Assembly: GCA_036276235.1 (NCBI GenBank)
Contig: DATBDZ010000164.1
Coordinates: 1 to 32,390 of the forward strand
Source: JANWHF01 sp036276235
GTDB lineage: Bacteria; Planctomycetota; Phycisphaerae; Tepidisphaerales; Tepidisphaeraceae
Length of the DNA stretch: 32,390 nucleotides
Direction of reading: 5' to 3'
Under the pieces are notes generated by a model that searched no databases, was not told the origin of the DNA, and saw only the letters and a list, made by a program, of their open reading frames with translations. Of the stretch, positions 14,443 to 22,541 are shown piece by piece. Each line of letters opens with the position of its first letter. Within the stretch, counting starts at the first letter, position 1. Both the position numbers and the translations under genes were made by a program.

Positions 14443-14797
14443 GAAAGCTGCGACTGCACCAAGGATCGATTCGGTATTCCGCGCATTTGCGGATCCGACT
14501 CGGCTGCGCATTTTGAATCTGCTGCGGCAGGGGGAAGTTTGCGTGTGCGATCTGGTGAATGTGCTGGGCGCGCGGCAGCCTCGAATATCGCAGCATCTGG
14601 CTTATCTGCGGCGGGCCGGGCTTGTGGTGGCGCAAGCGAAGGGGAAATGGATGTATTATTCGCTGGCGCCGGCTCGCGGGCCATTTCATCGCAAGCTTCT
14701 TGAGTGCCTGGACTGTTGCCCGGCCCACGCACCGCAGCTTGCCAAGGACGCTGCGGCGTTGCGGGAAACCTGCTGTGATACGGGCTGCTGCGACTGA
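14441..14797 (+). CDS. arsR: ArsR-family arsenic-responsive repressor with Cys-rich tail
   Basis: A 118-residue winged-helix repressor of the SmtB/ArsR family. It opens with the usual VFRAFADPTRLRILNLL helix. Cys34 and Cys36 lie in VCVCDL, the classical As(III)-sensing motif of the DNA-binding region. The recognition helix is RQPRISQHLAYLRRAGLV, and YYSL lies in the wing region. The C-terminus is unusually rich in Cys: Cys89, Cys92-93, Cys111-112 and Cys116-117. These could form an extra metalloid site or help sense trivalent or methylated arsenicals; that is inference. It is the first gene of the ars cluster, with its presumed operator on the start codon and arsM starting 54 bases downstream. 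Confidence 0.93.
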   Translation: MKAATAPRIDSVFRAFADPTRLRILNLLRQGEVCVCDLVNVLGARQPRISQHLAYLRRAGLVVAQAKGKWMYYSLAPARGPFHRKLLECLDCCPAHAPQLAKDAAALRETCCDTGCCD

Positions 14798-14815
14798 TAT
14801 ATTTTTTCACAAAGT

Positions 14816-14835
14816 TTATGCGGATATACGCATAT
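14816..14835. promoter_or_regulatory. Probable ArsR operator before arsM (TTATGC-N8-GCATAT)
   Basis: TATGCGGATATACGCATA (14817-14834) is a palindrome with one mismatched pair. In the 20-bp frame used for the other two sites its arms are TTATGC and GCATAT. It lies between arsR and arsM, ending just before the AAAAGGAG ribosome-binding site of arsM (14837-14844). An AT-rich TATATTTTTTCAC stretch precedes it. It may let arsM be controlled separately from arsR. Confidence 0.5.
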
Positions 14836-14851
14836 GAAAAGGAGTCGTCCG

Positions 14852-15745
14852 ATGAAGGAAATTCAGAAACTCGTGCAGGACAAGTACGGCCAGATCGCCA
14901 AAGGCACGCTCTCTTCCGCCGATGAAGGCGTGCGAAAAGTCGCGGAGGCGTTTGGGTATTCGGCTGAGGAGTTGGCCTCCATTCCAGCCGGCGCCAATCT
15001 GGGGCTTTCCTGCGGGAATCCGACCGCGACCGCAACGATCCGGCCCGGCGAAGTGGTTGTCGATCTGGGATCAGGCGGCGGGTTGGATGTCTTTCTCGCC
15101 GCCAAAAAAGTCGGGCCGACCGGCAAAGCGATCGGCATCGACATGACGCCGGACATGATCGCGCGAGCCCGCAGGAATGCCGCCGAGGCGAAGCTCGATA
15201 ATGTCACCTTTCATGAAGCGAGCATCGACAAGCTTCCGCTGGCCGATGGCTCGGCCGACTGCATCATCAGCAATTGCGTGATCAATCTCGCTCCGGACAA
15301 GAGCGCGGTATTTCGCGAGATGTTTCGCGTGCTCAAGCCGGGCGGACGCGTGGCGGTGAGCGATATCGCGCTCAAGCAGCCGCTCCCCGATGATCTGGCC
15401 AGCGATCTTCTAGCCTACGTCGGCTGCATCGCCGGCGCGATCAGCATTGAGGAATACGAGCGCGGCCTTCGCGCTGCCGGCTTTGATGCGGTGCATGTGA
15501 TCGATACCGGTGCCGACCTCAATGCCTACAAGAATGTCGAGGGCCAATCCGGCTGCTGCGCGCCGACGCCGCAAACGACGGCGTTGCCCATCGCCGACGA
15601 ATCCTGCTGCGGCCCCACCTGCTGCGGCGGCGAGACGAAGCAGGCAAGCGTCCACGAAGGATTAACTGCCGTGCTGGATCGATATGACGTGAACGAGTTC
15701 GCCGCCAGCGTGAAGGTGTACGCCGTCAAGCCGGGCGGCCATTGA
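14852..15745 (+). CDS. arsM: Arsenite methyltransferase
   Basis: A 297-residue SAM-dependent methyltransferase that converts As(III) stepwise to mono-, di- and trimethylated arsenic in the cytoplasm. The SAM motif is VVVDLGSGGGLDVFLA (about 68-83). The three cysteines conserved in ArsM proteins are present: Cys54 (LGLSCGNPTA), Cys142 (ISNCVINLAP) and Cys192 (VGCIAGAIS). The C-terminal part adds Cys pairs (SGCCAP, ESCCGPTCCGG), which may help bind arsenite. The start at 14852 was chosen because AAAAGGAG lies 7 bases upstream; an in-frame ATG at 14834 sits inside the operator and is unlikely. Arsenite released by ArsC from the next gene is the expected substrate. Confidence 0.95.
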   Translation: MKEIQKLVQDKYGQIAKGTLSSADEGVRKVAEAFGYSAEELASIPAGANLGLSCGNPTATATIRPGEVVVDLGSGGGLDVFLAAKKVGPTGKAIGIDMTPDMIARARRNAAEAKLDNVTFHEASIDKLPLADGSADCIISNCVINLAPDKSAVFREMFRVLKPGGRVAVSDIALKQPLPDDLASDLLAYVGCIAGAISIEEYERGLRAAGFDAVHVIDTGADLNAYKNVEGQSGCCAPTPQTTALPIADESCCGPTCCGGETKQASVHEGLTAVLDRYDVNEFAASVKVYAVKPGGH

Positions 15746-15783
15746 GAGTTGCAACCGCGAACCGAACATTTTTTTCGTCGCAC

Positions 15784-15803
15784 ATATTCGCACGTGCGAA
15801 TAT
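15784..15803. promoter_or_regulatory. Probable ArsR operator before arsC (perfect 20-bp palindrome)
   Basis: ATATTCGCACGTGCGAATAT is identical on both strands. It lies 38 bases after the arsM stop codon and 18 bases before the arsC ATG, just upstream of the GGAGG ribosome-binding site. Its arms match those at the arsR start exactly. A separate, ArsR-controlled promoter for arsC is the simplest reading. Confidence 0.7.
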
Positions 15804-15821
15804 CCGACCCGGAGGTTTCTC

Positions 15822-16286
15822 ATGCAAGTTGGCAAGCCGATCGTCCTGATTCTCTGCACCGGGAACTCCTGCCGCAGCCAGATGGCCGAAGGGTTTCTCC
15901 GGGCCTATCAGGGGGACAAATATGAGCCGCACAGTGCTGGCACCGACCCCAAAGACCAGGTGCATCCGCTGGCGGTGCAGGTGATGACCGAAGCCGGCAT
16001 CGATATCACCAGCCAGAAGCCCAAATCATTGGGGACCTATCTCGGCCACGCCCCGGTGCGGCATCTGATCATCGTCTGCGACAAAGCCAACGGCTCCTGC
16101 CCGCGCATCTGGCCTGGTGCCTACACGCGCGGCTACATTCCATTCGACGACCCGGCGACATTTGAAGGAACGCCCGAGCAAACGCTCGCCGAATTTCGCC
16201 GCGTGCGGGATTTGATTGGCCAGACGATGAAGACATGGAAGCCGGAAGTCGAACGGCCCACGGGTGCCAGTACACCGAGCCGGTGA
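15822..16286 (+). CDS. arsC: Arsenate reductase, LMW-phosphatase type (thioredoxin-coupled)
   Basis: A 154-residue cytoplasmic enzyme that reduces arsenate to arsenite. The phosphatase-like P-loop CTGNSCRSQMAEG (Cys-x5-Arg) lies near residues 11-23, and the general acid Asp in the IPFDDPATF loop. Two further cysteines, in VCDKANGSCP, match the redox relay pair of the Staphylococcus pI258/Bacillus ArsC type, which passes the disulfide to thioredoxin. An HSAGT motif lies at about 38-42. Strong GGAGG sits 6 bases before the ATG. The small membrane protein gene starts directly after the stop codon, so the two are probably co-translated. Confidence 0.95.
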   Translation: MQVGKPIVLILCTGNSCRSQMAEGFLRAYQGDKYEPHSAGTDPKDQVHPLAVQVMTEAGIDITSQKPKSLGTYLGHAPVRHLIIVCDKANGSCPRIWPGAYTRGYIPFDDPATFEGTPEQTLAEFRRVRDLIGQTMKTWKPEVERPTGASTPSR

Positions 16287-16287
16287 T

Positions 16288-16515
16288 ATGACGCATTTGC
16301 CGGACGAAGATCCAGACGGAATGCGCTCCGCCAACAGGAAGCGGTGGGCAGTCTTCCGCATTGTGCTCGGCAACGCCCAGATGATCGGGGCGGCGGCGGG
16401 AACCGTCTTGCTGGTGATGACCGGGACGAGCCGCGCCACGCTGACGGTGGTTGGGATCACGGCAATTTTTACAATCACGAGCCTGCTCATTTTCCGCGAT
16501 CCGCCTCGAAGCTAG
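16288..16515 (+). CDS. Small two-TM protein at the end of the ars cluster
   Basis: A 75-residue protein with a charged N-terminus (HLPDEDPDGMRSANRKRW). Two hydrophobic helices follow, about residues 24-45 (LGNAQMIGAAAGTVLLVMTG) and 52-70 (LTVVGITAIFTITSLLIF), with a short Arg-rich end. Its ATG begins one base after the arsC stop codon, which indicates coupling. I do not recognise a family. It occupies the place where an ArsB/Acr3/ArsP/ArsK exporter might be expected but is too short to be one. It may be a membrane accessory or unrelated. The start is chosen by coupling; an in-frame ATG at 16264 lies inside arsC. Confidence 0.6.
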   Translation: MTHLPDEDPDGMRSANRKRWAVFRIVLGNAQMIGAAAGTVLLVMTGTSRATLTVVGITAIFTITSLLIFRDPPRS

Positions 16516-16642
16516 GCAACCGCGTAGCGAACTGGGCCGTATATCGGGGGAGAGGTGTGAAGTGCAACCAGTGGCAACGGGGTTCGTCAGATTAATTTTT
16601 CGTTAGCAAAGGGCGATTTTACCCCTCCTAAGTCCCTCGTTC

Positions 16643-16659
16643 TTAACACAATTTTAACA
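16643..16659 (+). promoter_or_regulatory. Pho-box-like direct repeat TTAACA-N5-TTAACA upstream of pstS
   Basis: TTAACACAATTTTAACA gives two exact TTAACA half-sites spaced 11 bp start to start. This is the spacing and sequence of the PhoP box known from Bacillus; E. coli PhoB uses an 11-bp direct repeat with a different core. A degenerate pair, TTAATT at 16592 and TTAGCA at 16603, has the same 11-bp step. The site lies 68 bases before the pstS start, in an AT-rich patch in otherwise GC-rich DNA. PhoB from 21759-22541 is the expected binder. Confidence 0.7.
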
Positions 16660-16726
16660 ATTCTCGCTTCGGACTTGAATATCGGGGGGTTACTTCAACC
16701 TCACTAACCGGAAAGGAGCCAGCTCG

Positions 16727-17791
16727 ATGAAGAAGATGATTGCGTTTGTAGCGTCCGTGGGATTGGCGTTCTTGAGCGCTAGTTGGGCTAGCGCAGAGAC
16801 TCGCCTGCAGGGTGCAGGCTCGACATTTGTCGCGCCAATGATGCAGCGGTGGGTGACCGAATATCAAAAAACGCATCCCGAGGTCCAGATCGATTATCAA
16901 TCGATCGGTTCAGGCGGCGGCGTCAAAGGGTTTCTGGAGAAGACGCTCGCATTCGGGGCATCAGATGCTCCGCTAACCAAAAAGGAATTCACTACCGCCG
17001 GCGGAGCCGACAAGGTCGTTCAGATTCCGATCGTCGCCGGGGCGATTGTGGCCGGCTACAACCTGCCGGGTTTTTCCGGACAGCTCAAGCTGGACGGCCC
17101 GGTGCTCGCAGAAATCTACATGGGGAAGATCACGAAGTGGAATGATGCGAAGATCAAAGCTTTGAATCCGGGCGTCACTCTCCCGGATATCGCGGTGACG
17201 CCGGTTCATCGCACCGACGCCAGCGGTACAACCTACATTTACACCAGCTATCTCGCGACCCAAAGTGTACCGTTCAAGGAGACAGTGGGCGCGGCCAAGC
17301 AGGTCGAATGGCCAGGCGGCGCGGGCGGCAAGGGCAATGAGGGTGTTACCCAGGTCGTTCAGTCAACACGCGGAGCGGTTGGCTATATCGAACTTGCATA
17401 CGCTGAGAAGAGCAATGTCCCGTTTGCATTGATGAAGAATCACGACGGGCAGTTCATCAAAGCATCGCCGGAATCCACGTCGGCGGCGGGCGAGGGCGCG
17501 CTCAAGAGCATGGACGCGAATCTTGCGGCCGATCTGTGGAACCAACCGGGTAAGGAGGTCTACCCGATCGCCGGGTTCACATACGTGACGGTTTACAAGG
17601 ACATGGGTTCGCTGAAAGACGCAACGGCGGCGGCGGCGCTGGCGGATTTCCTTTATTGGACAACGCACGACGGCCAGAAGCTGGCCGGCCAGCTCGATTA
17701 CGCTCCGCTGAGCGCGGGCGTGCAGGCGCGCGTTGCGACGGCGCTGAAAGAGCTCCGCTATTCCGGCAAGCCGGTGCTGGCGATGCACTGA
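16727..17791 (+). CDS. pstS: Phosphate-binding periplasmic protein of the Pst ABC transporter
   Basis: A 354-residue type II periplasmic binding protein that captures inorganic phosphate for the Pst transporter. A Sec signal covers about residues 1-23 (MIAFVASVGLAFLSASWASA). The mature protein opens with the PstS signature LQGAGSTFVAPMMQRWV and continues with IGSGGGVKGF and FGASDAP. HRTDASGTTYIYTSYL holds the phosphate-contacting Arg, Asp and Ser/Thr residues. It ends in the usual region around TYVTVYK and WTTHDGQKLA. AAAGGAG lies 10 bases upstream of the ATG. It is the first gene of the pst-pho operon, preceded by the Pho-box-like site, and is followed by a stable hairpin before pstC. Confidence 0.96.
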   Translation: MKKMIAFVASVGLAFLSASWASAETRLQGAGSTFVAPMMQRWVTEYQKTHPEVQIDYQSIGSGGGVKGFLEKTLAFGASDAPLTKKEFTTAGGADKVVQIPIVAGAIVAGYNLPGFSGQLKLDGPVLAEIYMGKITKWNDAKIKALNPGVTLPDIAVTPVHRTDASGTTYIYTSYLATQSVPFKETVGAAKQVEWPGGAGGKGNEGVTQVVQSTRGAVGYIELAYAEKSNVPFALMKNHDGQFIKASPESTSAAGEGALKSMDANLAADLWNQPGKEVYPIAGFTYVTVYKDMGSLKDATAAAALADFLYWTTHDGQKLAGQLDYAPLSAGVQARVATALKELRYSGKPVLAMH

Positions 17792-17829
17792 TGTTGGAAA
17801 GGGCAGTGGGAGAGTAGAAAGTGTGGCGA

Positions 17830-17870
17830 GCGGCCCGTGTCGGCAATGTCGGGGAAGCGACACGGGCCGC
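17830..17870 (+). terminator. Hairpin with perfect 13-bp stem between pstS and pstC
   Basis: GCGGCCCGTGTCG (17830-17842) pairs exactly with CGACACGGGCCGC (17858-17870) across a 15-base loop. The sequence after it (TGCTTTCAG) is not a true T tract. It is therefore more likely an attenuator or an mRNA-stabilising 3' structure that keeps pstS message above that of the membrane genes, as is common after genes for binding proteins. Confidence 0.6.
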
Positions 17871-17890
17871 TGCTTTCAGATGATTAACCG

Positions 17891-18982
17891 ATGACAGTCG
17901 TCAGCCCTCCATCACCAGGCGCGGGAAAGCCGCTCGATTATCCTTCGAGCAGCGATCTTTTCATCCGCGGGCGCCGGGGAAAGCATCCGATCAGCCTGCT
18001 CGAGCTGGGCGCGCGCGGAAGTGGGATCGTCATCATTTTAATGATGACAGGCTTGGTTGCCGTCCTCGGCTACGCAGCGGCGCCGAGCCTGCACACCTTC
18101 GGCTTAAAATTCCTCGCACAATCGTCGTGGCGTCCCAATGAGCTTGAGCAGTTCAAGCGCGATGCCAACGGAAAGATCGTGAAGGATGAGGACGGAGAGC
18201 CAATCAAGATCACGATCCCGCCCGCCTTCGGCGCGCTGCCCGTAATCTATGGGACGGCGGTGAGTTCGGCGCTGGCAATGACGCTGGCGATCCCGCTTAG
18301 TTTTGGCGCGGCGTTGTTTCTCGTAAGAATCGCCCCTCGCCGGCTGGTGATGCCGGTGTCCTTCCTGATCGAGTTTCTGGCGGCAATTCCAAGCATCGCA
18401 TATGGACTCTGGGGCTTGTTCGTGCTGGTGCCGTTTCTCCAGCGATTTGTAGAGCCGCCGCTCAACGATTTTTTTGGAAGAGTGCCGGGCCTGGGATGGC
18501 TGCACTCGGAGGCGACAACCGGCCGCGACATGTTCAGCGGCGGATTGGTTTTGGCGATTATGATCATTCCGATCATTACCGCCGTTAGCCGCGACGTGCT
18601 TCGCGCCGTGCCGCGCATTCAGATCGAAGGAACATTGGCGCTGGGTGCGACGTGGTGGCAGAGCAGTTGGGAAATGCTGCGATACAGCCGCAGCGGGCTG
18701 TTTGGGGCGGCGATTCTTGGGCTGGCGCGGGCTTCGGGGGAAACAATGGCAATCGCGATGGTGATCGGCAACATCAATCAAATTCGCTCGTCCCCGTTCG
18801 CGGCGGCGCAGACGATGTCGAGCCTTCTCGCCAATGAGTTTTCCGAAGCCAGCAGCGATCTGCACCGCGCGGCACTGCTGGAGGTGGCGCTGATTCTTCT
18901 GGTGATGTCATTGCTCTTTAACATTGCGGCCCGCTATCTGGTTGTCGGAAGAGGCGGCGCTCGAGCGGCGGCGGGACACTAG
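17891..18982 (+). CDS. pstC: Phosphate ABC transporter permease PstC
   Basis: A 363-residue inner-membrane permease that pairs with PstA to form the phosphate channel. It has an N-terminal cytoplasmic stretch of about 45 residues, then six hydrophobic helices starting at GIVIILMMTGLVAVLGY. The permease signature EGTLALGATWWQSSWEMLRY with AAILGLARASGETMA is the ABC-coupling loop that contacts PstB. The periplasmic loop after helix 1 carries an insertion, FKRDANGKIVKDEDGEPIKI (about residues 86-105), rich in Asp and Lys and longer than in typical PstC. No good ribosome-binding site precedes the ATG; reinitiation from pstS mRNA seems unlikely given the 99-base gap. Confidence 0.94.
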   Translation: MTVVSPPSPGAGKPLDYPSSSDLFIRGRRGKHPISLLELGARGSGIVIILMMTGLVAVLGYAAAPSLHTFGLKFLAQSSWRPNELEQFKRDANGKIVKDEDGEPIKITIPPAFGALPVIYGTAVSSALAMTLAIPLSFGAALFLVRIAPRRLVMPVSFLIEFLAAIPSIAYGLWGLFVLVPFLQRFVEPPLNDFFGRVPGLGWLHSEATTGRDMFSGGLVLAIMIIPIITAVSRDVLRAVPRIQIEGTLALGATWWQSSWEMLRYSRSGLFGAAILGLARASGETMAIAMVIGNINQIRSSPFAAAQTMSSLLANEFSEASSDLHRAALLEVALILLVMSLLFNIAARYLVVGRGGARAAAGH

Positions 18983-18990
18983 GCAAACCA

Positions 18991-19866
18991 ATGTCTACCT
19001 TCGCAATCCAACGCAACCATTCGGCGCGGCTCGCGAGCTTCGTCATGTACTCGCTGTGCGTTCTGTTCACAGTCAGCATTCTCGCGGTGCTCGGGATCGT
19101 TGTTGCGTATCTCACCGCCAACGGCTGGCGATTTGTGAGCTGGGCATTCTTTACGCAGGATCCGCAGCCCTACGGATCGGATGGCTACCCCGGTGGTATG
19201 CGCAACGGCCTGGTCGGCACGTCAATCCTGCTGGGGCTGGCGTCGGTAGTTGGCGTACCGCTTGGATTGCTCGCGGGGATTTTTCTCTCCGAATACAGCA
19301 GCCGCTCGTACATCGCCAAGCCAGTGCGCTTCACCGCCGACGTGTTGACCGGCGTGCCGAGCATCGTCGTCGGGATTCTTGGATATGAGCTGCTCGTGGT
19401 GCCGCTCGGGCATTTCAATGGCTGGGCGGGAGCGTTGGCGCTGGCATTTATCATGATCCCGATCGTGGCGCGCACGACAGAAGAAATGCTTCGCCTGGTT
19501 CCCAACAGCTATCGCGAAGCTTCTATCGCACTGGGAGCGACCAAGGCCCGCACGATCTTGAAAGTCATCCTGCCGGCGGCAACCGGAAGTCTTATTACCG
19601 GTGTGATGCTGGCGTTGGCGCGGGTCGCGGGGGAAACTGCTCCGCTTTTGTTTACGGCGCTCGGCAGCCGGCTGCTGACTTTCAATCCGAACTATCCGTT
19701 TCCCTCGCTGACCAAGCAGGTGTATGACTACGCCACAGGGCCGTACACCCAGCAGAAGGAAATGGCATGGGGAGGAATTCTGGTTTTGCTGGCGTTGATT
19801 TTTGTATTTAACGTGGCTGTTCGCGTCACGCTGCACGCCACCGGCCGGACCACCCGCCGGTCATGA
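18991..19866 (+). CDS. pstA: Phosphate ABC transporter permease PstA
   Basis: A 291-residue permease with six predicted membrane helices, starting at FVMYSLCVLFTVSILAVLG. Features typical of PstA include GGMRNGLVGTSILLGLASVV, the VLTGVPSIVVGILGYELLV stretch, and the ABC-coupling motif EASIALGATKARTILKVILP with ARVAGETAPLLFTALG. It starts 8 bases after the pstC stop codon. Its own stop (TGA, 19864-19866) overlaps a possible ATG for pstB. It acts with PstC as the transmembrane channel. Confidence 0.95.
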   Translation: MSTFAIQRNHSARLASFVMYSLCVLFTVSILAVLGIVVAYLTANGWRFVSWAFFTQDPQPYGSDGYPGGMRNGLVGTSILLGLASVVGVPLGLLAGIFLSEYSSRSYIAKPVRFTADVLTGVPSIVVGILGYELLVVPLGHFNGWAGALALAFIMIPIVARTTEEMLRLVPNSYREASIALGATKARTILKVILPAATGSLITGVMLALARVAGETAPLLFTALGSRLLTFNPNYPFPSLTKQVYDYATGPYTQQKEMAWGGILVLLALIFVFNVAVRVTLHATGRTTRRS

Positions 19867-19895
19867 GCGAGACGTTTCCTCACGAGGAATTAAAT

Positions 19896-20852
<957 letters not shown>

Positions 20853-20861
20853 AAGGAGAAA

Positions 20862-21033
20862 AGTTGCCAGTTGCCAGTTGTCAGTTGTCAGTGGAGAAAA
20901 CAAATACAAGACGCGCGACTCGCTCGCATTTTTCCGCTGACAACTCGCAACTGACAACTGACAACTCATTCGTTCCCAGCAATGGCAGGAAATGCCCCGG
21001 CTGCAACAGTCTTTACTGGCAACTGACAACTGA
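20862..21033. repeat. Heptad-repeat hairpin (AGTTGCC/AGTTGTC) between pstB and phoU
   Basis: Tandem 7-mers AGTTGCC and AGTTGTC (20862-20893) face their inverse, CAACTGACAACTGACAACTC (about 20937-20968). A third short block lies at 21015-21033 (ACTGGCAACTGACAACTGA). The differences between units are C/T transitions that keep G-C or G-U pairing. This 187-base gap interrupts an otherwise tightly packed operon. The phoU ATG at 21040 follows the last block directly and has no ribosome-binding site. Confidence 0.8.
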
Positions 21034-21039
21034 TTTCCC

Positions 21040-21762
21040 ATGAGACACTTTGACGAACAACTCGACGAACTGTTTAAGCGGATCGTGATGATGGGCTCCT
21101 TGGCCGAGTCGATGATCCGGACGGCGGTTCGCGTTTATACCGAACGCAATGAAGCCCTTGCCGCGGAGGTCTTCGAGAATGAGCGGAAGGTCAACGCGCT
21201 GCAGGTTGAAGTGGATGAGACGGCAGTGCGGTTGACCACGCTTCAGCAGCCGGTCGCCAGCGATGCGCGGTTTCTCTTCATGGCATCGCGCATCGGCGGG
21301 GAGCTTGAGCGCATCGGCGATCAGGCCATCAACATCTGCCAGAATGCGCATCATGCCTTGGACGGCGCGCCGATTGAGCCGCTGGTCGATCTGCCGATCA
21401 TGGGCGATGTCACGCAGAAGATGTTGCGCAATAGTCTGTCGGCGATGGGCGAGCGCAACGTGCAGGTCGCCGAGGCGGTGCTGGAGCAGGAGGAGCAGGT
21501 CGATGCCTTCCGCGATCAGATCTTCCGCATCGTGCTGACGCACATGATGTCCAATCCGCGGACGATTCAGCAGGGGCTTTCGCTGATTCTAATCGCGCGC
21601 AATCTTGAGCGGATCGGCGATCATGCGACGAATATCGCCGAGGAAGTGATTTACTGGATCCAGGGCCGCGACATCCGCCATAGCCAATCGCGCGGATCGG
21701 CTCCGCCGTTAACCCAGCCGGTACCGACGGTCGGCTCAAGCAATGGAGGCGTAACCCGATGA
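21040..21762 (+). CDS. phoU: Phosphate signalling regulator PhoU
   Basis: A 240-residue all-helical protein with two PhoU repeats. Each repeat has its metal-binding signature: SRIGGELERIGDQAINI (about 86-102) and ARNLERIGDHATNIAEEVIY (about 187-206). PhoU links the Pst transporter to the PhoR kinase and keeps the Pho regulon off when phosphate is plentiful. The protein begins MRHFDEQLDELFKRIVMMG, as in other PhoU proteins. Its stop codon overlaps the phoB start (ATGA at 21759-21762), so the two are translationally coupled. The C-terminal ~25 residues are rich in Ser, Pro and Gly. Confidence 0.95.
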   Translation: MRHFDEQLDELFKRIVMMGSLAESMIRTAVRVYTERNEALAAEVFENERKVNALQVEVDETAVRLTTLQQPVASDARFLFMASRIGGELERIGDQAINICQNAHHALDGAPIEPLVDLPIMGDVTQKMLRNSLSAMGERNVQVAEAVLEQEEQVDAFRDQIFRIVLTHMMSNPRTIQQGLSLILIARNLERIGDHATNIAEEVIYWIQGRDIRHSQSRGSAPPLTQPVPTVGSSNGGVTR

Positions 21763-22541
21763 CACGCATGAATCAACGAACCACTACAATGACGATGCCG
21801 CTGGGACAAAGGCCACAGCCAGGTATTGGCAACCCTCAAATGGAACCGCCGATGAACAAGGGCACGATCCTCGTGATCGACGATGAGAAGGATCTGATCG
21901 ACCTGGTGCGCTATAACCTGGAGAAGGAAGGGTTTGACGTTATCGCCGCCAGCGACGGGCAATCCGGGCTGGAGGTCGCATCGCGGCACGCGCCTGATCT
22001 GGTCGTGCTCGATCTGATGATGCCGGGCATTGATGGCCTGCAGATTTGCCAGCGGCTGCGCGCCGACCCGCGCACCGCGCGCATGCCGGTGATCATGCTC
22101 ACCGCCAAGGCCACCGAAGCCGATCGCATTGTTGGCCTGGAGCTTGGCGCTGATGATTACATCACCAAGCCCTTCAGCCCGCGCGAGGTGGTGGCCCGCG
22201 TGAAAGCGGTCCTGCGCCGCGCCGCCAGCCAGCACGATCAGCCGGCAGTCATCCGCAGTGGCGATCTGCAGATCGATCTGCTCGGCCGCGAGGTGACGTA
22301 TCAGAACGATCGCATTTCGCTGACGGCAACGGAATTCCGTATCTTGCAATTTCTTGCCAGCCGCCCGGGTCGGGTTTTCAGCCGCGATGAGATCATCAAC
22401 GCCGCGCTGGGGAACGAGTCGGCCGTCTTCGATCGCACGGTGGACGTGCACATCACCTCCATCCGGCGCAAGCTAGGCGCCGCCGGCGACCAAATCGAAA
22501 CGGTGAGGGGATTTGGGTATAAGTTCAGGCCGTTGGATTAG
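21759..22541 (+). CDS. phoB: OmpR-family response regulator PhoB/PhoP of the Pho regulon
   Basis: A 260-residue response regulator. The receiver domain begins at ILVIDDEKDLIDLVRYNL, with phospho-acceptor Asp85 (LDLMMPGIDG) and ITKPF with the conserved Lys. The C-terminal winged-helix DNA-binding domain contains TATEFRILQFLASRPGRVFS, a recognition helix around VDVHITSIRRKLG, and VRGFGYKF. The start is taken at 21759, where GGAGG lies 9 bases upstream and the ATG overlaps the phoU stop. That gives about 31 extra, probably disordered residues, and a later ATG at 21852 would give the usual PhoB length. The likely DNA target is the TTAACA direct repeat upstream of pstS. Its cognate kinase is the next gene. 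Confidence 0.94.
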   Translation: MTRMNQRTTTMTMPLGQRPQPGIGNPQMEPPMNKGTILVIDDEKDLIDLVRYNLEKEGFDVIAASDGQSGLEVASRHAPDLVVLDLMMPGIDGLQICQRLRADPRTARMPVIMLTAKATEADRIVGLELGADDYITKPFSPREVVARVKAVLRRAASQHDQPAVIRSGDLQIDLLGREVTYQNDRISLTATEFRILQFLASRPGRVFSRDEIINAALGNESAVFDRTVDVHITSIRRKLGAAGDQIETVRGFGYKFRPLD

